A stretch of DNA of 64,000 nucleotides from Xylanibacter muris (GTDB lineage: Bacteria > Bacteroidota > Bacteroidia > Bacteroidales > Bacteroidaceae): assembly GCF_013166605.1 (NCBI RefSeq), contig NZ_JABKKF010000006.1, positions 115,313 to 179,312 of the forward strand. The letters are read 5' to 3'. Under the pieces are notes generated by a model. The model had not been told where the DNA came from. It saw only the letters and a program-made list of their open reading frames with translations, and searched no databases. How positions within the stretch are numbered: the first letter of the stretch is position 1; every line of letters starts with the position of its first letter. Below are positions 27,428 through 36,102 of the stretch, one piece after another. Both the position numbers and the translations under genes were made by a program.

Positions 27428-27747
27428 CGTCCTTAATTTTTTTAGGTTCAAAATTAGTTGGTGAAGAGTCCGGTGTCGGTACGCAAAACGGGGAGGAACG
27501 GCGCAATCTTTTTTCGTAACCGGATTTATTGCGTGGGTTGTCAGTAACTCACTAATCTTTAACGCCTTGTTTCGCTATCCGTGTCCGTTTGTCGCCCTTT
27601 CGGGCATGGTTACGGACAAGTAACGTAGCGGCGTCCTGATTTGGCTTCAGCGGTGATTGCGATGGCTTCACGAATAATCGGAAACCCGACTGAAACCCTT
27701 GTAACTCAATTCTATCACTATATCTTTCCGCATTTCACTTTTTTGTA
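27428..27747. other. Int-proximal end of the element: arm region
   Basis: No gene is seen in these 320 bases. A nested palindrome, TGTCCGT-N5-GCCC-TTTC-GGGC-N6-ACGGACA, spans 27582-27618. Integrase and Xis arm sites are expected here by analogy with CTnDOT but cannot be told apart by eye. Confidence 0.5.
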
Positions 27748-27757
27748 GTAACTTTGC
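27748..27757 (+). other. Attachment-site core, element-chromosome junction
   Basis: GTAACTTTGC fits the CTnDOT attachment core GTANNTTTGC. It lies outside the integrase and just before the host sulfatase gene. Its inner TAACTTTG (27749-27756) is also a perfect -7 box, 28 bases before the sulfatase ATG, so the element appears to have inserted into that promoter. The partner core at the far end is not in the window. Confidence 0.7.
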
Positions 27758-27784
27758 CCCCTCATATTTACACAATCTTAAATT

Positions 27785-29206
27785 ATGAGCAAGAAACATC
27801 ACAATATCCGGCACAGCGGAATAACGGCAATGACTGTAATCCTGCCTATGGCCGCAAACGCAACCGACAACAACACTATGACAAAAGCCACACCAGAAAA
27901 GCCGAACGTAATATTCATCCTGGCCGATGATATGGGATACGGCGACCTTTCATGCTATGGCAGCAAGTATGTGAAAACTCCCAATATCGACAAACTTGCC
28001 GAAACCGGCACAAGATTCACACAGTGCTATGCCGGCTCAGGCATCAGCTCGCCCTCAAGATGCGCGCTGATGACCGGGAAAAACACCGGAAACACTACCA
28101 TACGCGACAATACATGCCGCGCAGGAGGTATAAAAGGCATAAAGATAAGCCCGAAAGGAGACACCACATACGTCAGACGCGCAAACATCCTGCCCGAAGA
28201 CACAACAATAGCCACCGTACTGAGCGCAGCCGGCTACCGCACATGTCTTGTAAACAAATGGCATCTTGACGGATACAACCCGGAGGCATCACCAATAAAC
28301 CGGGGCTTCAACGAATTCTACGGATGGCTCATAAGCACCGTGGAGTCAAACAGCCCGTACTATTACCCATACTGGAGGTTCGACAACGGCAAACTAATAA
28401 ACATCAAGGAAAATGAGCACGACAAACACGTAAGACACAATACCGACATATCCACAGACGATGCCATAGCGTTCATCAACCGCAACAAAAACAACCCGTT
28501 CTTCCTGTATCTTGCATACGACGCTCCGCACGAACCGTTCATAATAGACAACACTGTATGGTACGACGACGAACAATGGGATATGAACACAAAGAGATAT
28601 GCCTCGCTCATAACACACATGGACGAGGCAATAGGACGACTGCTCAAGGAACTCGACAAACTGCACCTCAGGGAGAACACTCTGGTGATTTTCGCCTCTG
28701 ACAACGGTGCGGCAATACAGGCGCCTCTCGAGGAACTTAACTGCAACGCAGGATTCCGCGGCCGCAAGGCACAACTATACGAAGGAGGCATCCGTGTGCC
28801 GTTCATAGTGAACCAGCCGGGGAAAGTACCCGTACAGAAACTGAATAACATAATATACTTCCCCGATGTGATGCCCACACTGGCAGCCCTTACCGGCGCG
28901 ACAAAACATCTGCCGCAAAACATAAACGGAATAAATGTACTCCCGCTCTTCTACGGCCGCCAGACAGATACAGACAACAGGCTGCTATACTGGGAGTTTC
29001 CTGGAAAACAAAGAGCCGCAAGGTTCGGTGACTGGAAATGTGTTACAATAAAGAAAAACGCACCGCTCGAACTCTACAACCTTAAAGACGATGTGGGCGA
29101 GCAACACAACCTTGCAGACAAATATCCGGAAAAAGTGAAAGAGTTCGACAGGATGATGAAGCAGGCACGCAAACCGTCGCCAAACTGGCCCGACAACGAA
29201 CAGTAA
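27785..29206 (+). CDS. Sulfatase, Ser-type
   Basis: A 473-residue arylsulfatase-superfamily enzyme. Metal-binding Asp48 and Asp49 lie in FILADDMGYGD. The active-site signature is GISSPSRCALMTG with Ser88 at the position oxidised to formylglycine, so maturation needs an anaerobic SAM-dependent maturase. Later landmarks are FLYLAYDAPHEPF and FASDNGAA. The N-terminal 27 residues look like a weak signal peptide, suggesting action in the periplasm on a sulfated glycan. The gene is the first host gene beyond the element and its -7 box coincides with the attachment core. No SusCD pair or partner hydrolase is adjacent. Confidence 0.92.
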   Translation: MSKKHHNIRHSGITAMTVILPMAANATDNNTMTKATPEKPNVIFILADDMGYGDLSCYGSKYVKTPNIDKLAETGTRFTQCYAGSGISSPSRCALMTGKNTGNTTIRDNTCRAGGIKGIKISPKGDTTYVRRANILPEDTTIATVLSAAGYRTCLVNKWHLDGYNPEASPINRGFNEFYGWLISTVESNSPYYYPYWRFDNGKLINIKENEHDKHVRHNTDISTDDAIAFINRNKNNPFFLYLAYDAPHEPFIIDNTVWYDDEQWDMNTKRYASLITHMDEAIGRLLKELDKLHLRENTLVIFASDNGAAIQAPLEELNCNAGFRGRKAQLYEGGIRVPFIVNQPGKVPVQKLNNIIYFPDVMPTLAALTGATKHLPQNINGINVLPLFYGRQTDTDNRLLYWEFPGKQRAARFGDWKCVTIKKNAPLELYNLKDDVGEQHNLADKYPEKVKEFDRMMKQARKPSPNWPDNEQ

Positions 29207-29212
29207 ATACAG

Positions 29213-29265
29213 TTTTCCTCCTCCCGCCGTTTTTCATCCATACTTTAACGGTGAGAGGAGGAAAA
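29213..29265. terminator. Bidirectional terminator, sulfatase/YihY
   Basis: TTTTCCTCCTC (29213-29223) and GAGGAGGAAAA (29255-29265) form a perfect 11-base stem with a long loop between convergent genes. Confidence 0.65.
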
Positions 29266-29284
29266 CCCGCAAAGGCACTATGCC

Positions 29285-30604
29285 CTAAAAATCCTTAAGA
29301 AGTATTTTCCGTGACGCCTTAAGATAACTGCCCCTTAAATCAAGCGCTTTCATAAAAGCCTGACTCTTACAGTTATCCAACGGAAGGCTTATATTCCACT
29401 TACCAACAGATTCAAGACGGGCCACCATGACACCGACACTCAAGTTTGAGGTATTCTCATAAGGCACAAAACGCGAAAGCTCGCCCTTCTCGTCTGAAAC
29501 AATCTCGATAAGAAGCTCTGCATCTATCAAATCATACATCAAATCATTCACTATGCGTATAGGTATGCCAACGACACCGCTCACCTCAAAAGCCGTATAA
29601 GGATTCCCGCCCTTGTCAAAACGCCTGCACACCGCTCCCATAATCATGGCGCACAGCAACAGACGGTAGCGGTGGCTTATATTGCCGGTGTTCATGCTGT
29701 AGTCATAATAATCCAAATGCTGGTTTGTATAGCAAAGCTCGGCTCCGAACAGACATATCGTCCATGAAATCTGAACCCATAGCATAAACAGCGGAAGCGC
29801 TGCAAAGGAACCGTATATAGCATTGTAGCCCGAAACCCACATCTGTGAATGTATATAAAAGAACTGCAAACCCTGCATGGCAACACCGGCAAGGATACCC
29901 GGAACAACGGCACTGCGCAACTGAACGTGTGTATTAGGCATGAAAACATAAAGTCCGATAAACATCGCCGACATGAACACGTATGGAATAAGGTCTATGA
30001 GAAACCTTACCGCAGGCCCGAGAAGAATCACGTCAGGAAGCCTGTCGGCAACAGTCGCCACGAAAATCGACACGCCGGACGTCACTACGATTATTATCGG
30101 AAAAAGAACAAACATAGCCATATAGTCCGTAAAGGTACGGAAGATGCTGCGCTGTTTCTTCACCTGCCATATACCGTTGAACACACTCTCGACATTGCTT
30201 ACCAGCATAAGTACGGTGTAAACCATAAACACAAGACCTATCCCAAGAAAGACACCGCTCTTTGTATGCACAAGATAGCTGTTGACAAACCCGATGATTA
30301 CATCTGCCGCCTGAGGCTGCGACTGGAACGCGTCGCGAAACCACATCTCTATATACTTATTGTATCCAAACCCTCTTGCTATGGCAAACACCACCGCAAA
30401 TATCGGAACTATGGCAAGCAAAGTTGAATAAGTAAGCGCAGCGGCTGAATTTAACACACGCTTGGTGGTGAAGAACCTCACCGCCAAAATCAGCTTTTTC
30501 AACACATCCAACAAAAAATAACGGAACGGTGACACATCCTTTGACGATATCGCCCATATATCCACTTGAATAAAACGCTTTATGCTCTCTATTTTCTTTT
30601 TCAT
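29285..30604 (-). CDS. YihY/BrkB-family inner membrane protein
   Basis: About 439 residues with six hydrophobic helices in the first 300, including AALTYSTLLAIVPIFAVVFAIA (the family's signature first helix pair), VLMLVSNVESVFNGIWQV, LFPIIIVVTSGVSIFVA, YVFMSAMFIGLYVFMPN and WVQISWTICLFGAELCYTNQ. A cytoplasmic winged-helix-like tail follows (FEVSGVVGIPIRIVNDLMYDLIDAELL), as in longer family members. Function is unsettled; the old RNase BN assignment was withdrawn. ATG 30604 is preferred to a GTG two codons earlier. It is downstream of rnpB on the same strand. Confidence 0.88.
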   Translation of the reverse strand: MKKKIESIKRFIQVDIWAISSKDVSPFRYFLLDVLKKLILAVRFFTTKRVLNSAAALTYSTLLAIVPIFAVVFAIARGFGYNKYIEMWFRDAFQSQPQAADVIIGFVNSYLVHTKSGVFLGIGLVFMVYTVLMLVSNVESVFNGIWQVKKQRSIFRTFTDYMAMFVLFPIIIVVTSGVSIFVATVADRLPDVILLGPAVRFLIDLIPYVFMSAMFIGLYVFMPNTHVQLRSAVVPGILAGVAMQGLQFFYIHSQMWVSGYNAIYGSFAALPLFMLWVQISWTICLFGAELCYTNQHLDYYDYSMNTGNISHRYRLLLCAMIMGAVCRRFDKGGNPYTAFEVSGVVGIPIRIVNDLMYDLIDAELLIEIVSDEKGELSRFVPYENTSNLSVGVMVARLESVGKWNISLPLDNCKSQAFMKALDLRGSYLKASRKILLKDF

Positions 30605-30657
30605 AGGCACAAACTTAAGATTATAGAATAACTCTTCCTGAAAACAATGAAAAAAAA

Positions 30658-31033
30658 GAAAGCACTGCCCCTATAAGCCGGGTTCTGTTCCGCTGTGCTG
30701 ACACAACGGTGTCTGCCATTTATCTAATCCGTATGTCACCATACGGCTCAAGCGTTCTACCCTCCACCGGAATAAGTCGGGCGGGCAACCCTCAGACGGT
30801 GGTATACATGAACTTGCAGCCTCCAGACGGTACAGCCCGACGGTCACCCGACGGCCGGTGGTCTCTTACACCACCTTCTCACCCTTACCAATTCAAAAGA
30901 AAAGGCGGTTGTTTTCTTCTACCTTAACCTACTGTCGCCAATAGCTTCCATTTTCAGAAGTGGAGCACCCTGCGCTGCCCGGACTTTCCTCCCGCACTAA
31001 AAAATGCCGGCGGCAGACCGGAGCACTGCTTTC
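30658..31033 (-). ncRNA. rnpB: RNase P RNA (bacterial class A)
   Basis: The minus strand carries the universal 5' segment GAGGAAAGTCCGGGC (30978-30992) and ends with GAACCCGGCTTATAG. The two ends pair as P1: GAAAGCA and TGCTCC with GGGGCA and TGCTTTC, one G-G mismatch. The size of about 376 nt is normal for the ribozyme that matures tRNA 5' ends. A run of T beyond the 3' end (30651-30657 on the plus strand as A) completes a terminator. Confidence 0.95.
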
Positions 31034-31039
31034 GTTGTG

Positions 31040-31047
31040 CAAAGTTA
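31040..31047 (-). promoter_or_regulatory. -7 box of rnpB
   Basis: TAACTTTG ends seven bases before the predicted 5' end of the RNA, a useful ruler for start-site spacing in this genome. Confidence 0.75.
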
Positions 31048-31211
31048 AGTAAAATTCCGGACTGTACGAAAATAATAAGAAAATATATCATCCCTTTTTC
31101 ATTTTTTCATTATTATCACCCAAACAGATAATTGCCGTTAACAGCAATATGGAAACTGTTAAAATGCGACAAATTATCACGACAATCTGTCATAATATGA
31201 ATTTTTGACTC

Positions 31212-31219
31212 TATATTTG
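31212..31219 (+). promoter_or_regulatory. -7 box of htrA
   Basis: TATATTTG fits TAnnTTTG and lies 48 bases before the ATG at 31268. Confidence 0.6.
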
Positions 31220-31267
31220 CATCGCTCAAAACGATTGGAATATTAACACATAAATAAAAACAAAGGA

Positions 31268-32716
31268 ATGAAAAAGATTGTAAATTATCTCGCCCCTGTA
31301 TTATGTATGATGACAATTATGTTTTCGGTAGCATCATGCAATAAGGCAGACGCAGCAACTCCGGCAGGACAACCGGTTGACCTGACTTACGCGGCAGAAA
31401 AATCACTGCCGTCTGTTGTTCATATCAAATATGTTCAGAACAGCAAGGTGAAGACAATTGACGTTCAAAGCGACCCGTTCAGCGATTTCTTCTCTGACCC
31501 ATTCGGAGGATTCTTCGGAGGAGGCAACAGAGGAGGCACACAGAAACGACAGGTCCAGACTCCCAAAAGAACCGCAACCGGCTCGGGAGTGATCATATCG
31601 GCAGACGGATATATCGTAACAAACAATCATGTGGTCGAAGGTGCTGACGAATTGACAGTAACACTGAACGACAACAAGGAATATTCGGCAAGAATCATCG
31701 GCACGGACAAGACTACCGACCTTGCACTCATAAAGATTGACGGCAAGAATCTGCCGGCAATTGTCATAGCAAACAGCGATGACATAAAGGTCGGTGAATG
31801 GGTTTTGGCAGTAGGCAACCCGTTCGGCCTCAACAATACGGTAACAGCCGGTATAGTAAGCGCAAAGGCACGTTCGCTTGGAGCAAACGCTGTAGAGTCA
31901 TTCATACAGACTGACGCAGCCATCAATTCAGGAAATTCCGGTGGAGCACTGGTCAACACACGCGGTGAACTTGTCGGCATCAATGCCATGCTATACTCTC
32001 AGACCGGCTCGTACAGCGGCTACGGATTCGCAATACCGACAGCTATCATGAACAAGGTGGTTGACGACATCAAAAAATACGGTTCCGTACAAAGGGCCCT
32101 CCTCGGTATCGCAGGAATTGACGTGAAGAACTATGTCGACGTACAGAAAGAACAAGGTAAGGAAATAGACCTCGGCACTATGGAAGGCATATATGTTGAT
32201 ACCGTTGAAGACGACTGTGCGGCTTCCGATGCAGGCATACAGAAAGGTGATGTCATTACAGCCATTGACGGACAAAACGTGAAGAAGATGGCCGAGCTTA
32301 TGGAGATAATGTACAAGAAACGTCCGGGAGATAAGGTTACCATCACTTACCTGCACAACAAAAAGGAACAGAAGAAAACTGTAACCTTGAAAAACGAACA
32401 GGGAAATACAAAAGTGGTGAAAAATGCAGACCTCGATGTGCTCGGGGCATTCTTCAAGGAAATCACCGACGCACAGAAAAAGCAGTTGAACATCACTTAC
32501 GGTGTGGAAGTAGTGAAAGTCAACGGAGGAAAACTGAAAGATGTCGGAGTAAGCAAAGGCTTCATTATCCAGAAGATAAACGGTGAAAGCATCAAGACAC
32601 TCGATGACCTTCAGGAAATAGTGAAGGAAGCGTCCAAAAAAGAACCTGTGCTCTATATTCAGGGCATTTATCCCACAGGAAAGAAAACATACTTTGCCGT
32701 ACCGCTTCAAGAATAA
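31268..32716 (+). CDS. htrA: HtrA/DegP-like serine protease, lipoprotein
   Basis: A 482-residue Do-family periplasmic protease for misfolded envelope proteins. The signal peptide ends in SVASC, so Cys24 is a likely lipid anchor, unlike the soluble DegP of Escherichia coli. A Gly/Phe-rich loop (about 68-92) precedes the trypsin-like domain with His121 (TNNHVVEG), Asp151 (TTDLALI) and Ser224 (SGNSGGAL). Two PDZ domains follow (about 255-350, and 395-470 with LKDVGVSKGFIIQKINGESI). It is a single gene with its own promoter and terminator. Envelope-stress control is likely but no specific site is visible. Confidence 0.94.
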   Translation: MKKIVNYLAPVLCMMTIMFSVASCNKADAATPAGQPVDLTYAAEKSLPSVVHIKYVQNSKVKTIDVQSDPFSDFFSDPFGGFFGGGNRGGTQKRQVQTPKRTATGSGVIISADGYIVTNNHVVEGADELTVTLNDNKEYSARIIGTDKTTDLALIKIDGKNLPAIVIANSDDIKVGEWVLAVGNPFGLNNTVTAGIVSAKARSLGANAVESFIQTDAAINSGNSGGALVNTRGELVGINAMLYSQTGSYSGYGFAIPTAIMNKVVDDIKKYGSVQRALLGIAGIDVKNYVDVQKEQGKEIDLGTMEGIYVDTVEDDCAASDAGIQKGDVITAIDGQNVKKMAELMEIMYKKRPGDKVTITYLHNKKEQKKTVTLKNEQGNTKVVKNADLDVLGAFFKEITDAQKKQLNITYGVEVVKVNGGKLKDVGVSKGFIIQKINGESIKTLDDLQEIVKEASKKEPVLYIQGIYPTGKKTYFAVPLQE

Positions 32717-32788
32717 TATTTGTAATGTGAAATAAAAACGTGAACCGATAGGAAGCGTTACTTCCGGTAAGGATTGAAACAACAGGCC

Positions 32789-32840
32789 ACAGCACTGCAA
32801 AAGTCCGTCATAAAGACTCATGCAGTGCTGTCCTTTTCTT
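32789..32840 (+). terminator. Terminator after htrA
   Basis: ACAGCACTGCA (32789-32799) pairs perfectly over 11 bases with TGCAGTGCTGT (32821-32831), followed by CCTTTTCTT. It lies about 70 bases after the stop; the rest of the gap to 32980 shows nothing notable. Confidence 0.75.
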
Positions 32841-32983
32841 ATAAACATAGAAACGATACGACACACATGCCTTCCATGAATAGGCGTCACATCCTTCTAA
32901 ATAATCTACAACAACAAAAATAATGTACATATATTTAGATTTGGGTTAATAATATTTTATTCACAAAAATAGAACTTGAAATA

Positions 32984-33015
32984 TTTGGCTGATATTTTAT
33001 TTTTCTATAAATTTG
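32984..33015 (+). promoter_or_regulatory. Complete Bacteroidetes promoter of the sigma factor gene
   Basis: TTTG (32984-32987), a 20-base spacer and TAAATTTG (33008-33015) match both elements of the Bacteroidetes housekeeping promoter, 26 bases before the ATG. Confidence 0.8.
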
Positions 33016-33041
33016 CAATTTAGCATTAAATAGGATACAAT

Positions 33042-33905
33042 ATGAGACAACTAAAAATCACAAAGTCGATTACTAATCGAGAGAATTCCGCTCTTGATAA
33101 ATACCTTCAGGAAATAGGCAAGGAAGAGCTTATATCCATAGAGGAGGAAGTGGAACTTGCCCAGCGTATACGCAAGGGCGACCGTAAGGCACTTGAAAGA
33201 CTTACCAAAGCAAATCTCAGATTTGTTGTCTCTGTTGCAAAACAATACCAAAACCAGGGACTAAGTCTTCCGGACCTGATAAACGAGGGTAATGTAGGCC
33301 TGATAAAAGCAGCCGAGAAGTTCGATGAGACAAGAGGCTTTAAATTCATATCATACGCAGTATGGTGGATACGTCAGAGCATTCTTCAGGCCATTGCCGA
33401 GCAAAGCCGCATAGTAAGACTGCCCCTTAACCAGGTCGGCTCGGTGAACAAGATAAACCGTGTACTGAATGAGTTCGAGCAGGAAAACGAAAGAAGGCCG
33501 TCCCTTGAAGAAATATCCGAAAGAGTTGATATTCCTGAAGATAAAATCGGAGATGCGATGAGAGTCAACAGCCGCCATGTATCCATGGACGCCCCATTCT
33601 CCGACAGCGATGAGAACAGCCTTCTTGATATCATGGTCAACGAAAGTTCCCCTATGGCTGATAAAGAGTTGGTGCTCGAATCTCTGCGGGCTGAGATAAA
33701 CAACGCGTTGAGCGTATTGAATGAAAGAGAGAAAAACGTGATTGAAGCATTCTTCGGAATAAACCAGCCGGAAATGACACTTGATGAAATCGGGAAAAAA
33801 TACGGCCACACACGCGAAAGGGCAAGACAGATAAAGGAGAAAGCCATAAGAAAGTTGCGTAGCAGCACAAAAAACAAAATGCTAAAATCATATCTCGGAC
33901 AATAA
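33042..33905 (+). CDS. rpoD: Primary (RpoD/SigA-type) sigma factor
   Basis: A 287-residue group 1-like sigma factor of the short Bacteroidetes type, lacking region 1.1. Region 1.2 is [29 protein letters not shown]. Region 2 is [58 protein letters not shown], with the -10-contacting helix. Region 3 follows, and region 4 is [29 protein letters not shown]. It directs transcription from the TAnnTTTG promoters seen across the window, including its own. It is a single gene with a full consensus promoter. Confidence 0.96.
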   Translation: MRQLKITKSITNRENSALDKYLQEIGKEELISIEEEVELAQRIRKGDRKALERLTKANLRFVVSVAKQYQNQGLSLPDLINEGNVGLIKAAEKFDETRGFKFISYAVWWIRQSILQAIAEQSRIVRLPLNQVGSVNKINRVLNEFEQENERRPSLEEISERVDIPEDKIGDAMRVNSRHVSMDAPFSDSDENSLLDIMVNESSPMADKELVLESLRAEINNALSVLNEREKNVIEAFFGINQPEMTLDEIGKKYGHTRERARQIKEKAIRKLRSSTKNKMLKSYLGQ

Positions 33906-33961
33906 AAAGAATTATTTTAAAGTATTGTAACCAATTCTTAATACAACCCAAATACAAGTAA

Positions 33962-34420
33962 ATGAAATATTTTAAGTATCTGCTGACTGCTGTCTTCATG
34001 ACAGCAGTTGCAAGTTTTTCAGAAGTATCGGCAAAGGAAAAAGTAGTACCGAAAGTATACATGTTCGGATTCTCCGCATCATTCAACGATTCTACAGTTT
34101 ATTTCACTGACATACAAACAGTGGACAACGCATGGATTGAAACAAAGGAGAAATTCCTATTGGGACGCGAAAGCTACTCATACCAACTGAAAAACTACCT
34201 TGCCGGCACCATGAGACAGCCTGACAGAACGTGTATTGTCATATATGCACAGAAACGCAAGGATGTTGAAAAGAAATACATGAAAATGAAAAAGAAATAC
34301 ACCGTCAAGACCAATGGCAAATATGACGTGAAATACATCAACGCAAATGAGTTCAAGTTCAAGACCGTAAACATGAGTTCCGAAGAGGAAACCGTAAGCG
34401 TGGATTCATTCAATCAATGA
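33962..34420 (+). CDS. Secreted hypothetical protein
   Basis: A 152-residue protein with a clear signal peptide (MKYFKYLLTAVFMTAVASFSEVSA) and a basic mature part containing VPKVYMFGFSASFNDSTVYFTDIQTVDNAW and a Lys-rich stretch (KRKDVEKKYMKMKKKY). No known domain is recognised, though the pattern resembles small conserved periplasmic proteins of Bacteroides and Prevotella. It follows rpoD by 56 bases and may share its transcript. Its stop overlaps the start of a possible 35-codon frame by four bases (ATGA). Confidence 0.8.
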   Translation: MKYFKYLLTAVFMTAVASFSEVSAKEKVVPKVYMFGFSASFNDSTVYFTDIQTVDNAWIETKEKFLLGRESYSYQLKNYLAGTMRQPDRTCIVIYAQKRKDVEKKYMKMKKKYTVKTNGKYDVKYINANEFKFKTVNMSSEEETVSVDSFNQ

Positions 34421-34524
34421 AAATCATAAGAAACGGCAGCATTTCCATTGATGAAAGAATATATTCCATTGCCACCAAAGGCAATCAACATAAACAAGAG
34501 ACCAACTTATTCTACCGGACTTAG
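34417..34524 (+). CDS. Possible 35-residue small protein, coupled by ATGA
   Basis: An ATG overlapping the previous stop (ATGA, 34417-34420) opens a 35-codon frame beginning MKIIRNGSISIDERIYSIAT and ending QETNLFYRT. The size and place, just before an HprK-like, protease and PqqD-like trio, would suit a modified-peptide precursor, but there is no leader or Gly-Gly type cleavage motif and chance cannot be excluded. The 60 bases after it hold a short TGTCCG/CGGACA inverted repeat. Confidence 0.3.
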   Translation: MKIIRNGSISIDERIYSIATKGNQHKQETNLFYRT

Positions 34525-34584
34525 GCTGTCCGGAAAAAGCAACGGACAATAATAAAGAAAAAGATTATCAACCGGGATATATAC

Positions 34585-35520
34585 ATGGAAGAAACTTTTT
34601 TCTACAGCATTGCAGAATTTAACTGTAGTATCACATTCGCTGATACTACAGTTAATAGTATTCAGCTACTACCCTCATTCAAATCATTCAGCACAGACTT
34701 ATCCTCCTCTGACAATACAACAGACTGCAGTACGAAGAATAAAACCGGAACAACTCATGAAACACTTTTCCGGCTTTACATTGACGACACCACAGCTCCG
34801 GCAAAGGAAAAAGAACTTATAAGAAACTTCGATACAGGAAATGGCGACACCATGGTATTCAATCTTCCCGACGGAGGCTATCAGTTCATAATAAAGGATC
34901 TCCATGGAAAAAGTTGCGCCTTGCTTATCACAAACAGCAAATTTACAGAATGCCGGTGTGCGCTTAAGGGAGACACAAGTATGCGGATATTCGGACTGAA
35001 CAGCGCGATAATGCTTATATTCGCATACGCGGCAAGTTTCCACGATACTCTGCTAATACATGCCTCATGCGTCAGAAACAACGGGAAAGCCTTTCCTTTC
35101 ATAGCAAAAAGCGGAACAGGAAAAAGTACACACAGCAACTTATGGATGAATTACATTCCGGATACAGACCTTATCAACGATGATAATCCGATAATAAGGA
35201 TTATTAATGACACGCCCTATCTATACGGTTCACCATGGAGTGGGAAAACACCTTGCTACAGAAACGTAAAGGTGCCTCTCGGTGCCATTACAAGGATTGA
35301 ACGCGCACCGGCGAACAGTATAGAAAAACAACCTGTACTACAGGCTATGGCATCCATTATGCCGTCATGCTCGTCAATGAAATGGGACTTACAGATAAAC
35401 AACAATATATGCGACACCCTGACAAAACTGTTGGCAACAATCCCCGTATTCACCCTACGCTGCCTGCCTGACAGGGAAGCTGCGGAATTATGCCATAGAA
35501 CATTGAATGCATATCAATAA
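34585..35520 (+). CDS. HPr-kinase-like P-loop protein
   Basis: A 311-residue protein of the HprK/PEP-carboxykinase-like superfamily. LLIHASCVRNNGKAFPFIAKSGTGKSTHSNLWM contains the His159 and Walker A (AKSGTGKST, 174-182) arrangement of HprK. INDDNPIIR follows (Asp199/Asp200), with GSPWSGKTPCYRN further on. The N-terminal 140 residues are unlike HprK. No HPr or PTS gene is near. Such stand-alone HprK-like proteins occur beside PqqD-type peptide-binding proteins in peptide-modification clusters, where some phosphorylate a precursor peptide; this context suggests such a role, unproved. It overlaps the next gene by 14 bases. Confidence 0.75.
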   Translation: MEETFFYSIAEFNCSITFADTTVNSIQLLPSFKSFSTDLSSSDNTTDCSTKNKTGTTHETLFRLYIDDTTAPAKEKELIRNFDTGNGDTMVFNLPDGGYQFIIKDLHGKSCALLITNSKFTECRCALKGDTSMRIFGLNSAIMLIFAYAASFHDTLLIHASCVRNNGKAFPFIAKSGTGKSTHSNLWMNYIPDTDLINDDNPIIRIINDTPYLYGSPWSGKTPCYRNVKVPLGAITRIERAPANSIEKQPVLQAMASIMPSCSSMKWDLQINNNICDTLTKLLATIPVFTLRCLPDREAAELCHRTLNAYQ

Positions 35521-35992
35521 TCATCCTCCTATGACATACAGCATTGACATAAAGCACAAAAAGATTTCCAACAGCCGTTTTCTTCCGGAAGTCATAAGAA
35601 TGATCGGCAACGGACACTCCGTGACAATTCCCCTCAAAGGATACAGCATGAGACCATTCCTTGAAGACGATCGCGACAAAGCCATACTATCCAAGGTCAG
35701 AAACCTTAATATAGGAGACATTGCCCTTGCGGAGATAAGTCCGAAAACATACGTGCTTCATAGAATAATTGGAATAAACGGGGATAATGTTGTCTTACGG
35801 GGTGACGGAAACATTGCATGCGAACACTGCAGACTATCGGACATCAAAGCCATTGCCACAGGTTTTTACAGAAAAGGGAGCAACAAGCCATGCCTTACTT
35901 CATCAAGAAAATGGAAAGCATATTCATGGATATGGACAAGGCTCTACCCCATACGCCGCTATCTGCTTTTCATATATCGCATAACCTTATAG
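35507..35992 (+). CDS. S24/S26-family peptidase-like protein (SipW-type Ser/His)
   Basis: A 161-residue protein of signal-peptidase type. SVTIPLKGYSMRPFL gives nucleophile Ser47, and YVLHRIIGINGDNVVLRGDGN gives His85 where SipW/Sec11-type peptidases carry His in place of the usual Lys. VVLRGDGN is the family's third box. A hydrophobic tail (LYPIRRYLLFIYRITL) may anchor it, with no N-terminal helix. It overlaps the HprK-like gene, so the two are coupled; ATG 35531 is an alternative start giving 153 residues. It may process a peptide made by this cluster. Confidence 0.72.
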   Translation: MHINNHPPMTYSIDIKHKKISNSRFLPEVIRMIGNGHSVTIPLKGYSMRPFLEDDRDKAILSKVRNLNIGDIALAEISPKTYVLHRIIGINGDNVVLRGDGNIACEHCRLSDIKAIATGFYRKGSNKPCLTSSRKWKAYSWIWTRLYPIRRYLLFIYRITL

Positions 35993-36102
35993 GGCAGGAA
36001 ATGCCAAACAGGTATACAGGAGTTACAGCATTGTAAATGCGACGCCATAGCTTTTTATATTGACAATAAATTAAAGATTTACATAAAACAAAAAGAAAAA
36101 AA

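Larger units (their letters stand above)
1..27757. mobile_element. CTnDOT-family integrative conjugative element (right part)
   Basis: The stretch holds an IntDOT-like integrase close to a GTANNTTTGC-type core, an excision module (HTH, DUF3945, topoisomerase III), a methylase-helicase, and rteA, rteB and rteC, which together identify a CTnDOT/ERL-type element. The core module is visibly richer in G and C than its cargo (the DUF2971 gene, the efflux genes) and than the flanking chromosome. The right boundary is placed at the core 27748-27757, 28 bases before a host sulfatase. No left boundary and no tra or mob genes are in the window, so either the element continues to the left or it is truncated. 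Whether the ATPase at the left edge belongs to it is unknown. Confidence 0.88.

Noticed and set aside
31991..32890. 299-codon minus-strand frame opposite htrA
   Set aside because: A shadow of the htrA reading frame; Phe/Cys/His-rich with no domain and running through the htrA terminator.
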